Source: an uncultured Bacteroidales bacterium (GTDB taxonomy: Bacteria; Bacteroidota; Bacteroidia; Bacteroidales; F082). Taken from it: a DNA stretch of 5,626 nucleotides. The notes under the pieces were generated by a model. It was not told the origin of the DNA, searched no databases, and saw only the letters and a program-made list of their open reading frames with translations. The stretch covers positions 1-5,626 of the forward strand of contig CALGBV010000420.1 of assembly GCA_937884015.1 (NCBI GenBank), in the 5' to 3' direction. Each line of letters starts with the position of its first letter. The stretch's first letter is position 1. Made by a program: the position numbers and the translations under genes. Positions 1 to 5,626 of the stretch are shown here, in pieces.

Positions 1-77
1 TCTACATTTTCCGTGGCCGCACCGCACTCAAGAAACAACTCAAAAGCATTGACAACCTAATCGACGTAGAGCCATGA
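1..77 (+). CDS. C-terminal end of a probable ECF sigma factor (5' truncated)
   Basis: This is an open frame entering from the left edge (codons in phase with base 3) and ending at a TGA at 75-77. The visible residues begin YIFRGRTALKKQL and end in DVEP. The RGRTALKKQL stretch resembles the end of region 4 in ECF (RpoE-like) sigma factors, where the last DNA-recognition helix is followed by a basic R-x-R-x-x-L-K tail. The stop overlaps the next start codon in an ATGA, the usual arrangement of sigma/anti-sigma pairs, and the downstream protein has an anti-sigma-like architecture. The identification rests on 24 residues plus context, so another protein with a basic C-terminus is possible. The start, regions 2 and 3 and any promoter lie outside the window. 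Confidence 0.55.
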   Translation, partial: YIFRGRTALKKQLKSIDNLIDVEP

Positions 78-1369
78 AAATCAGCATAAACAATTACGAA
101 GCTTATCTCATCGACTACATGGATGGCCGCTTGAACAGTGCTGAAATCCAGCAACTGAAAGCGTTCTGCGTCCAAAACCACATCGATTTCGAGGAACTCA
201 CCGAAGATTTGCCCGTTTTGGAAAGCACCGACGACACCTTCGATGAAAAAGAATACCTGTTCAAAAACAAAATCATTCCATTTGGCAGCATCAACGAAGA
301 TAATTACGAAGAACGTTTCATCGCCTATCAGGAACTGATACTTGACGGCGAAGAAGAACGCGAAGTTGAAGAATTTGCAGACAAGAATCCATTCTTGCTC
401 AAGGATTTACGAATCTACGGCAATTGCAGATTAGAGCCTGACACGGCCATCGTTTTCAAGGATAAAGAAAACTTGAAGAAAAAAGCCGTCATTCTTCCGC
501 TTTATGCAAAAATTGCAGCAGCGGTGGCAGTCATTGCCGTGTTGTTCGGATTATTCTGGCTGCCCAAAAATGAAGATGACAACGCAAACCAGCAGCCCGT
601 ATTGGTTGAATTGAAGCCAGAACCATCTGAAAATGTCTTAAATTCATCTGAAAAAGAGAACGTTATATCACAAGATGAGGAAGGTAGAAACGTAGCGCGC
701 TACGACTCTGACGACAAACAACAAGAATCAAATAAAGGCGTTGCACGCAACATTTCTACAAGAGAACAACAGATCCAATCAGCGGAAGACGTTGCACGCA
801 ACGTCTCTACGGAAAAACAAATTGCGCCACACCATGAAGACGTTGCACGCAACGTCTTCACAAGAGAACAACGGGCCCAATCAGCAGGAGACGTTGCACG
901 CAACGTCTCTACGGAATTTCTCGCCGAGAACGAATCGGAAGAAATTCAGGAGATTAGACCTGAACAAATTGGCATAGAACCAGAATTATTGGCCACATTG
1001 ACGCCGAAAAACGCAAGCGGAATTGAAGTCAGCAAGGATTTTGCCATTGAAAACGGCTTGCTGCCCGAAAGGGTTTTCTTCCTTCCAATGAACGATTTTT
1101 ACCTCGCCCAAAATCAGGAATGGGATGACAATGATGATTTCGAATTTTATGACGAGCACCCGTCACTATTTGACAAAGGCATCATTTGGCTGAGCAAAGG
1201 CCGCTATGGAAGCATTGGCGAGGTCATTAGCGACGGACTGCGTATTGCCAAGCGCGAAGTCATCGAATTGTCTGAACAAGCCGTTGCTATCGCCTACATT
1301 AAAGCCGACGAAAGTTTCAGCGAAGCCAAAACGAAATTGCAAGACCGATTTGAGCGGAAGGACGAATAA
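74..1369 (+). CDS. Single-pass membrane protein, probable anti-sigma factor, with 17-residue tandem repeats
   Basis: The protein has 431 residues; its ATG overlaps the upstream stop (ATGA), which fixes the start and implies translational coupling. Residues 8-42 (NYEAYLIDYMDGRLNSAE and onward) resemble the N-terminal motif of Bacteroidetes anti-sigma proteins, but the zinc-binding His/Cys set of ZAS domains is not apparent. A second, related segment begins at residue 77 (NYEERFIAYQ, then LDGEEEREVEE). One hydrophobic helix at about 138-163 follows a KKK cluster, predicting a cytoplasmic N-terminus and a periplasmic C-terminus. The outer part is acidic and polar, with a 17-residue repeat built on VARNVST at about 207-290, then a distinct C-terminal region (about 300-431) that I do not recognise. 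The likely role is to bind the upstream ECF sigma factor at the inner membrane and release it on an envelope signal. That role is inferred from context and topology. The gene converges on the ATPase gene with a 10-bp gap. Confidence 0.7.
   Translation: MKISINNYEAYLIDYMDGRLNSAEIQQLKAFCVQNHIDFEELTEDLPVLESTDDTFDEKEYLFKNKIIPFGSINEDNYEERFIAYQELILDGEEEREVEEFADKNPFLLKDLRIYGNCRLEPDTAIVFKDKENLKKKAVILPLYAKIAAAVAVIAVLFGLFWLPKNEDDNANQQPVLVELKPEPSENVLNSSEKENVISQDEEGRNVARYDSDDKQQESNKGVARNISTREQQIQSAEDVARNVSTEKQIAPHHEDVARNVFTREQRAQSAGDVARNVSTEFLAENESEEIQEIRPEQIGIEPELLATLTPKNASGIEVSKDFAIENGLLPERVFFLPMNDFYLAQNQEWDDNDDFEFYDEHPSLFDKGIIWLSKGRYGSIGEVISDGLRIAKREVIELSEQAVAIAYIKADESFSEAKTKLQDRFERKDE
692..943 (+). 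repeat. In-frame 51-bp tandem repeat, each unit centred on a palindrome
   Basis: Five units start at 692, 740, 791, 842 and 893, with spacings of 48, 51, 51 and 51 bp, so every unit stays in frame and starts with VAR (V207, V223, V240, V257, V274). Units 2-5 share the invariant 12-bp core GTTGCACGCAAC. This core lies in inverted repeats of 5-bp arms (740-751), 9-bp arms (787-806), 12-bp arms (835-860) and 10-bp arms (888-909), each with a 2-nt centre. Unit 1 has the variant palindrome CGTAGCGCGCTACG (691-704). The linkers alternate: units 2 and 4 share STREQ/FTREQ and QSA, while units 3 and 5 share STE. This suggests a 102-bp duplication on top of the 51-bp period. The fifth unit decays after VARNVSTE. 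Confidence 0.9.
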
Positions 1370-1379
1370 ACCAGATAAA

Positions 1380-2657
1380 TCAGTTCTTTAAGCACCCAAT
1401 CGGAACGACATAAACGCCATCTTCACGCTGATAGGCAAATCCATCAAGGCCAGTCAAAACCATCAGAAATGACGGGGCTTTCATACGCGTAGTGTCGATA
1501 TTCTTACTCAAAAGTTTCAGGCTCGCCGCACCTTGCTCAATCAAATTATCGCCGCCTAACTTGATTTCGACCAAGCCATACGATCCATTCCGAAGATGAA
1601 CCACGGCATCACATTCCAAGCCGTTGCTGTCGCGATAGTGATACACAGTGCCGTCCAAAACATCGGCATAAACGCGCAAGTCGTGGATACACAAGGTCTC
1701 GAAAAGGAAACCGAAAGTGTTCAAGTCGTTGATAAGGTCTTGCGGACCAAGGCCTAAAGCCGCCACCGCAATTGATGGATCAGAGAAATAGCGCGTATCT
1801 GCCGAGCGCACCGCCGCCTTCGACCTGAGATTAGGGTTCCAGGCCAGCATATCCTCAACGACAAAAATCTTCTTCAAGGCATTGATATAGGAAGCGACCG
1901 TGTTTTCGTCCAAAGTGTCGGTATCATTCGCCATCATATCGGCTTTCAGTTTGGCAATGGAAGTCTGGGTGCCTTGGTTGCGCGCATACGAGCGCATCAG
2001 CCGCTTCACCCTTTCGGGGTCTTTATTCACATTATCGACACGCGAAATGTCGGCAGAGACGATGGCATCATAATAATCGAGAGCCTGAGACAAGGCGATT
2101 TTCGGTTTCGAGATTGTGCAAGCCTGAGGCCATCCGCCACGGCAAGTAACGTATGCCAACTTGTTTATATCCAACGGATTGATGGAAACAATATGTTCAG
2201 GACGGTTGAACAATTCTCCCAAACTGATTTCTCCGACGGAATCGCCCGACTCGAATAGCGACATGGTGCGCATGGTCAGCCAAGCGAAGCGTCCTGTGCC
2301 CGTGTGGAAAATTTCATCACTATTAGCGGGCACTGCCGAACCTGTCAGGATAAACTGCCCCAACTCGTCGCGGTGATCCACCTCGAAACGCACGGCATCC
2401 CACAATTTTGGCACCAATTGCCACTCGTCAATAAGGCGCGGCGTTGCACCTGCCAAAAGACTTGAAGGCGCATAATTGCCCAACTTGATGTTTTGCTCCA
2501 TCCGGTCCGGTTCGGCCATATAAAGTATGCTCCCTGCCTGCTGTTCTGCCGTCGTAGTCTTTCCGCACCACTTTGGACCTTGCACCAAAACGGCACCTTT
2601 CCCCTCTAATTTTTCAGCCAAAATAGCATCCGAAATCCTGAATTTATATTGCTTCAT
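1380..2657 (-). CDS. AAA_14 / DUF4143 family ATPase
   Basis: The protein has 425 residues, a normal full length for this family. The N-terminal AAA domain shows Walker A GPKWCGKTT (27-35), Walker B LIDEW (75-79), a sensor-like stretch FILTGSA (102-108) and a following GTGRF loop (120-124). A central helical or winged-helix-like part follows (about 190-270). The C-terminal DUF4143 part contains FLFETL (around E320), then D343, E348, D350 and EIK (364-366), which resembles a PD-(D/E)xK nuclease-like core; whether it cuts DNA is unknown. The family is widespread and multicopy in Bacteroidales, and its cellular role is poorly defined. The ATG start is supported by an in-frame TGA upstream, in the leader, and by a promoter close ahead of it; the ribosome-binding site is weak and A-rich, as is usual in this phylum. 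The gene lies between unrelated genes, converges with the anti-sigma-like gene and follows the mannosidase on the same strand after a 401-bp gap. Family assignment is firm; function is not. Confidence 0.92.
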   Translation of the reverse strand: MKQYKFRISDAILAEKLEGKGAVLVQGPKWCGKTTTAEQQAGSILYMAEPDRMEQNIKLGNYAPSSLLAGATPRLIDEWQLVPKLWDAVRFEVDHRDELGQFILTGSAVPANSDEIFHTGTGRFAWLTMRTMSLFESGDSVGEISLGELFNRPEHIVSINPLDINKLAYVTCRGGWPQACTISKPKIALSQALDYYDAIVSADISRVDNVNKDPERVKRLMRSYARNQGTQTSIAKLKADMMANDTDTLDENTVASYINALKKIFVVEDMLAWNPNLRSKAAVRSADTRYFSDPSIAVAALGLGPQDLINDLNTFGFLFETLCIHDLRVYADVLDGTVYHYRDSNGLECDAVVHLRNGSYGLVEIKLGGDNLIEQGAASLKLLSKNIDTTRMKAPSFLMVLTGLDGFAYQREDGVYVVPIGCLKN

Positions 2658-2679
2658 TTTACTACTTCTTTTTACACTG

Positions 2680-2710
2680 CAAAAATACGCATATTTTTCA
2701 TATAATCAAC
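2680..2710 (-). promoter_or_regulatory. Bacteroidetes-type promoter for the DUF4143 ATPase
   Basis: On the minus strand TATTTTTG (2687-2680) matches the Bacteroidetes -7 consensus TAnnTTTG. GTTG (2710-2707) lies 19 bp further upstream, one mismatch from the -33 consensus TTTG. The -7 box ends 22 bp before the ATG, which predicts a short leader of roughly 15 nt. Spacing and position are right, but the DNA is AT-rich, so a chance match to the -33 box is possible. Confidence 0.6.
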
Positions 2711-2725
2711 ATTTTCCAAAAACTT

Positions 2726-2809
2726 TTCAGTAATTTGAGGCGATTCCATTCAGTAATTTGAGGATTTTTCGTTCAGTAATTTGAGGCAATTTCATTCAGT
2801 AATTTGAGG
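2726..2809. repeat. Four 15-bp direct repeats at an exact 23-bp period (iteron-like)
   Basis: TTCAGTAATTTGAGG occurs four times without mismatch at 2726-2740, 2749-2763, 2772-2786 and 2795-2809. The 8-bp spacers are CGATTCCA, ATTTTTCG and CAATTTCA, and ATTTTAAA follows the last copy. Spacers 1 and 3 resemble each other, as do 2 and 4, so the array may have grown by duplication of a 46-bp double unit. The unit is not palindromic. The array begins 15 bp upstream of the -33 box of the ATPase promoter, a position that would suit an operator or activator-binding array, but that role is inferred from position alone. The units are far too short for CRISPR. Confidence 0.93.
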
Positions 2810-2825
2810 ATTTTAAACTAGACAC

Positions 2826-2896
2826 AAAAAACACGGATTATCACGGAATTGTTTTGTTACAAAACATCAATCCGTTAAATCCGTGTCATCCGTGTT
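2826..2896 (-). terminator. Possible terminator or large hairpin downstream of the mannosidase gene
   Basis: AACACGGAT (2830-2838) pairs with ATCCGTGTT (2888-2896), and CACGGA (2842-2847) pairs with TCCGTG (2880-2885). Inside sits a further stem, TGTTTTG/CAAAACA (2850-2856 and 2860-2866), with a 3-nt loop. Read on the minus strand, the hairpin is followed at once by a run of six T (A-run at 2826-2831 on the plus strand), which resembles an intrinsic terminator for transcripts coming from the mannosidase. The stem is long and interrupted, and its right arm is part of the 9-bp repeat tract, so the structure may instead be a by-product of inverted repeat units. Confidence 0.4.
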
Positions 2897-3060
2897 CGCT
2901 TATATCAATCCGATATTTCCGCGCCAGCCAATCTGTGAAATTCATGCGCTTGCGCATTTGAGATTTATCTGTTTAATCTGTAAAATCTGTAGTTTTTTGA
3001 AAATCAGTGTAATCAGCGCAATCTGCGGTTCAAAAAAATCCAATCCGTTAAATCCAATTC
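2870..3060. repeat. Degenerate 9-bp tandem repeats of the ATCCGTNNN type
   Basis: Nonamers beginning ATC recur in register. They read ATCCGTTAA, ATCCGTGTC and ATCCGTGTT at 2870, 2879 and 2888. From 2931 to 3029 one 9-bp phase is kept, with clear copies at 2931, 2967, 2976, 2985, 3003, 3012 and 3021 (variants ATCTGTNNN and ATCAGYGYA). Two more start at 3043 and 3052, the last overlapping the mannosidase stop codon. Neighbouring copies resemble each other more than distant ones, as expected from local slippage or duplication. Reading this tract as protein gives only a low-complexity frame, so I treat it as non-coding. I recall similar repeats between genes in many Bacteroidetes genomes; no function is known to me. 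Confidence 0.8.
2944..2957. repeat. Short perfect dyad ATGCGC-TT-GCGCAT
   Basis: Six-base arms flank a 2-nt centre inside the AT-rich 9-bp repeat tract. It is locally GC-rich and breaks the ATCNGTNNN pattern (the tract resumes in phase at 2967). It lacks an adjacent T-run on either strand, so it does not look like an intrinsic terminator. It could be a protein-binding dyad or a chance feature. Confidence 0.4.
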
Positions 3061-5626
3061 AAAAGTCATTCAGACAGCGAACCACAAAATCTGCAGCCGG
3101 CTTATCCGTCTTGTAAACAATCCGTTTCGTTTCGCCAGCGCCCAAATCGAAGAAATTGTCGGAGAATGAGCCATGTCCTGAAAGCGTGTAAATCTGCACA
3201 TCCTTTGCAAAGACATCCGTCGTCAATTCAACGACCGTCTCGCCATTCTCTTCCTTGACATCATATTTTATGTTTGCCTTGGGCAGATTCAAATCCTTCG
3301 GATAAACCAAATAGCAATAACGATCTGCAATAAGTTTGTCATTATCAGCCAGTTCAAGTTTCACATAAACATCTTTCGACTTAACTTTCTTCATGAATTT
3401 CTGAAGTCCTTCAACTTGGTAATTCACATTCTGAAAATCGGCAATTATCACTTCCATTTCCTTCTCAAACAGCACATTGCCCTTGAAATCCACGACCTGA
3501 GTCTTCAGATTGCCGGAAATCGGCGTATGCAAATCGGATGCGACCGAAACCGAACAATCTTTCTTGCTCACATTCAGCGACAAAAGCACAGGCGCATATA
3601 AGGTATTCAGCTTATACTGAAACGCTTTCTTGTTGCCGTAATAATCGATTGACGACCACGAAACCACAGGCCAGGCATCATTCAATTGCCAATACAAGGT
3701 GCCCATGTTGTAAGGCTTTGCCTTGCGGTGCGCCTCAATCGCAATCTCCATACCATAGGCCTGCGAAAGCTGACTCATATAGACATAATCGACAAAACTC
3801 TCTGGCAACGGATAATATTTCCTGATGAAATCATCTATCAGTTTGGTGCCACGTCCATGTTTCTGATGCGCTTCAATCAAATCGCAACCCACTGACAATT
3901 CAGCGGTTGAATCTAATTTTTGCAAAGTCGTGATGTCGGGATATGACTGATAGCCATATTCGCTGTTGAAGCGGCCCACCTTCTCGCGGTAAATTTCGTA
4001 AGGCTGTTCGCCCCACCAAACGCCCCAGTAATGCACATCGCCTTCGGTCAGGCTTTCGGGCCTTCCCCAGCCTTTTGATGGCGAACTCGGCCAATACGGG
4101 CGCGTGCCATCGCACTCAGCCACCACGCGAGGCAAAATCTGTTCAAACAAAGTGTCGTAACCCGCTTTCATGGCCTTGTCATCGTCCTCCGACCAATTCA
4201 AGGATTGCTGCCAGCCCCAATTGTAATAGCCTTCCGAGATTTCGTTGCCGCCACACCAAAGCGCCAGCGACGGATGCGATGCCAAACGTTTCACCTGCTG
4301 CTCGGCTTCGATGGTGACATTTTCAAGGAAATCAGCATCATACGGATACATTGTTCCGGCATACATGAAATCTTCCCAGACCAGAATGCCCAACGAATCG
4401 CAGATGTCGAAGAAATAATCATACGGATAAATGCCACCGCCCCAAACACGCAACATATTGAAATGCGCTTCCTTAGACTTCTGCAACAAGTCCAAATCGA
4501 CAGCCGGATTCATCCACGAAGTGAAATTATCCTGAGGGATGTAGTTGGCGCCTTTGGCATACATCGGTTGTCCATTTACTTTGAAATAGAACGACGAACC
4601 TTTCGCATCAGGTTCCTGAATCATCTCGAAGGTCTTGATGCCGGTGCGAATCATTTTTCTGTCGGTAATCTTGCCATCATAATTCAGGCAGACTTCAAAA
4701 TCGTAAAGCGGCTGAGCACCCATTTCGTTAGGCCACCAAAGTTTCGGATAATCAATGACAAACGGCATTTCAACGCTTCTGTTTTCAGTCAGACTGAAAT
4801 TCTTTTCCTGCAAAAGCACACCTTGGTGGAAGAGTTGCAAGGTCACGGAATGTTGCTTGTGACTGTCTTTATGATTCAACCGCGACTGCAAGTCAACCAT
4901 GAGCTTCATTTCGGCTTTCGTATCGACAACATTTTTTGTCACCACATTCGCCGTAGCGATACGCGCACCCGAATAACCCACCAATTTGACAGGTTTCCAA
5001 ATGCCCACATTTTTGTATTTTGGCGCCCAGTCCCAGCCGTGCTGATAGGCGGCCTTGCGGCTTATGGCATATTTTTCAGGGAAACGCGGCATGGTCTTAT
5101 CGTAAAGCGCAAGCAAAGTGCTGTCATAACGCGGAAAACTGATTTCCAATACATTGTCAATCTCGCGAAGCGGATAAATCTCTTGGAAGGAATCACGCAC
5201 AGCTTCGATGGTCGAGCCTTTCACCGTACGCAACGGCACCGACCAGCAGCGAAACATGTTGTCGGCACGGAACAGTTTCTGTCCATTCAAGACCACATCG
5301 GCATAGGTGTCGATGCCCTCAAAAATCAAGTCGATGAACTCGCTTTGCAACATTTCCTTGTTGACATTGAAATGCAGCGTGTATTTCCAAGGATGGTCGG
5401 AGATCCACAGCAAATCGTTCTCCACTTGACCGAGATATGGGTCGGGAATGATTCCTGCATCAAACAAATCGGTCTGCACCACAGATGGCACGCTGACATT
5501 CAGGTTGATGCCAAGCGTGTCGCCGGTTAAAGTCCAACCTTCGGAAAGCATTTGTTCCTTGACGGGATTCGTCTCTTCCTGACACGAGGCAAGCGCCAAA
5601 ATCAAGATTGCAAAAAGTATCAGTTT
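3059..5626 (-). CDS. Glycoside hydrolase family 2 beta-mannosidase, lipoprotein (5' end outside window)
   Basis: The frame stays open to the right edge, with 855 codons visible plus stop. Residues are numbered here from the TTG codon at 5603-5605, which I read as an internal leucine of the signal peptide. The sequence before Cys8 is hydrophobic and ends in the lipobox LASC, so the product is a lipoprotein. Order: N-terminal jelly-roll sugar-binding domain (about 20-210), Ig-like domain (about 211-330), catalytic TIM barrel (about 335-660), C-terminal beta domains. The acid/base is E455 in WCGGNE and the nucleophile E549 in FNSEYGYQ; MLRVWGGGIYPYDYFFD and LVWEDFMYA are family hallmarks. YWQLNDAWPVVSWSSIDYYG (638-657) is typical of beta-mannosidases rather than beta-galactosidases. 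The enzyme should release terminal beta-mannose from mannan or N-glycan fragments at the outer membrane or in the periplasm. No mannan-utilisation partners are visible here. The only missing part appears to be the first few signal-peptide residues. Confidence 0.93.
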   Translation of the reverse strand, partial: KLILFAILILALASCQEETNPVKEQMLSEGWTLTGDTLGINLNVSVPSVVQTDLFDAGIIPDPYLGQVENDLLWISDHPWKYTLHFNVNKEMLQSEFIDLIFEGIDTYADVVLNGQKLFRADNMFRCWSVPLRTVKGSTIEAVRDSFQEIYPLREIDNVLEISFPRYDSTLLALYDKTMPRFPEKYAISRKAAYQHGWDWAPKYKNVGIWKPVKLVGYSGARIATANVVTKNVVDTKAEMKLMVDLQSRLNHKDSHKQHSVTLQLFHQGVLLQEKNFSLTENRSVEMPFVIDYPKLWWPNEMGAQPLYDFEVCLNYDGKITDRKMIRTGIKTFEMIQEPDAKGSSFYFKVNGQPMYAKGANYIPQDNFTSWMNPAVDLDLLQKSKEAHFNMLRVWGGGIYPYDYFFDICDSLGILVWEDFMYAGTMYPYDADFLENVTIEAEQQVKRLASHPSLALWCGGNEISEGYYNWGWQQSLNWSEDDDKAMKAGYDTLFEQILPRVVAECDGTRPYWPSSPSKGWGRPESLTEGDVHYWGVWWGEQPYEIYREKVGRFNSEYGYQSYPDITTLQKLDSTAELSVGCDLIEAHQKHGRGTKLIDDFIRKYYPLPESFVDYVYMSQLSQAYGMEIAIEAHRKAKPYNMGTLYWQLNDAWPVVSWSSIDYYGNKKAFQYKLNTLYAPVLLSLNVSKKDCSVSVASDLHTPISGNLKTQVVDFKGNVLFEKEMEVIIADFQNVNYQVEGLQKFMKKVKSKDVYVKLELADNDKLIADRYCYLVYPKDLNLPKANIKYDVKEENGETVVELTTDVFAKDVQIYTLSGHGSFSDNFFDLGAGETKRIVYKTDKPAADFVVRCLNDF
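5582..5626 (-). other. Lipoprotein signal peptide (partial) with an acidic post-cysteine motif
   Basis: The visible residues are KLILFAILILALASC followed by QEETN. LASC fits the signal peptidase II lipobox, and the cysteine codon is at 5584-5582. The glutamates at +2 and +3 after the cysteine resemble the acidic lipoprotein export signals described in Bacteroidetes, which would favour display on the outer face of the outer membrane. The initiator Met lies beyond base 5626. Confidence 0.8.

Noticed and set aside
700..903. Minus-strand open frame reading repeated LRATSS
   Set aside because: It is the reverse complement of the same palindromic repeats; it stays open because the palindrome lacks stop codons on both strands.
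741..977. Plus-strand open frame reading repeated LHATSL
   Set aside because: It is an alternate frame through the palindromic repeats within the anti-sigma-like gene; no start signal and no identity outside the repeat.
2726..2809. CRISPR array
   Set aside because: Repeats are 15 bp, spacers are 8 bp and related to one another, and no cas genes are present.
2658..3058. A small RNA or tRNA gene in the 401-bp intergenic region
   Set aside because: No tRNA cloverleaf or known RNA motif is visible; the region is accounted for by the promoter and repeats.
2883..3116. A 77-codon plus-strand open frame in the intergenic region
   Set aside because: It is composed of the 9-bp repeat tract and the antisense end of the mannosidase gene; the residues are low-complexity Ile/Cys-rich repeats with no ribosome-binding site.
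4205..5530. A 441-codon open frame on the plus strand, antisense to the mannosidase
   Set aside because: It lies wholly within a gene whose opposite strand carries clear GH2 catalytic motifs. The translation shows no family features and the frame is a by-product of codon use.
3059..5605. Assignment of the GH2 enzyme as a beta-galactosidase
   Set aside because: The motifs around both catalytic glutamates and the YWQLNDAWP segment fit beta-mannosidases, and the overall length of about 860 residues agrees.

Overview
The window looks like chromosomal DNA from a member of the Bacteroidales or a close relative. Three things point there: an ECF sigma factor coupled to a single-pass anti-sigma-like membrane protein, an AAA_14/DUF4143 ATPase preceded by a Bacteroidetes-type promoter (-7 box TATTTTTG), and a lipoprotein GH2 beta-mannosidase. 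The intergenic DNA also carries an ATCCGTNNN-type 9-bp repeat of a kind I associate from memory with this phylum. The species cannot be named from the sequence.

Layout. Bases 1-77 (+) are the last 24 codons of a gene that is probably an ECF sigma factor. Its stop overlaps the start of the next gene in an ATGA, so the two are probably translationally coupled. Bases 74-1369 (+) encode a 431-residue single-pass membrane protein. Its cytoplasmic half carries two related segments resembling the N-terminal motif of anti-sigma factors. Its extracytoplasmic half contains a 17-residue tandem repeat built on a DNA palindrome. After a 10-bp gap, a convergent gene (1380-2657, -) encodes an AAA_14/DUF4143 ATPase. 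Bases 2658-3058 are non-coding: a promoter for the ATPase, four copies of a 15-bp direct repeat at an exact 23-bp period, a terminator-like hairpin, and about 190 bp of degenerate 9-bp repeats. Bases 3059-5626 (-) hold most of a GH2 beta-mannosidase whose signal peptide runs off the right edge.

How the genes fit together. The sigma/anti-sigma pair is one regulatory module, probably relaying an envelope signal to transcription. The mannosidase probably acts at the cell surface or in the periplasm on mannose-terminated oligosaccharides. The ATPase has no evident link to either and may be a cargo-type gene between them. No polysaccharide-utilisation-locus partners (SusC/SusD, other glycosidases) are visible.

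I see no clear new multi-gene system. The most unusual signals are the palindromic repeats read as protein inside the anti-sigma-like gene and the 23-bp iteron-like array upstream of the ATPase promoter.
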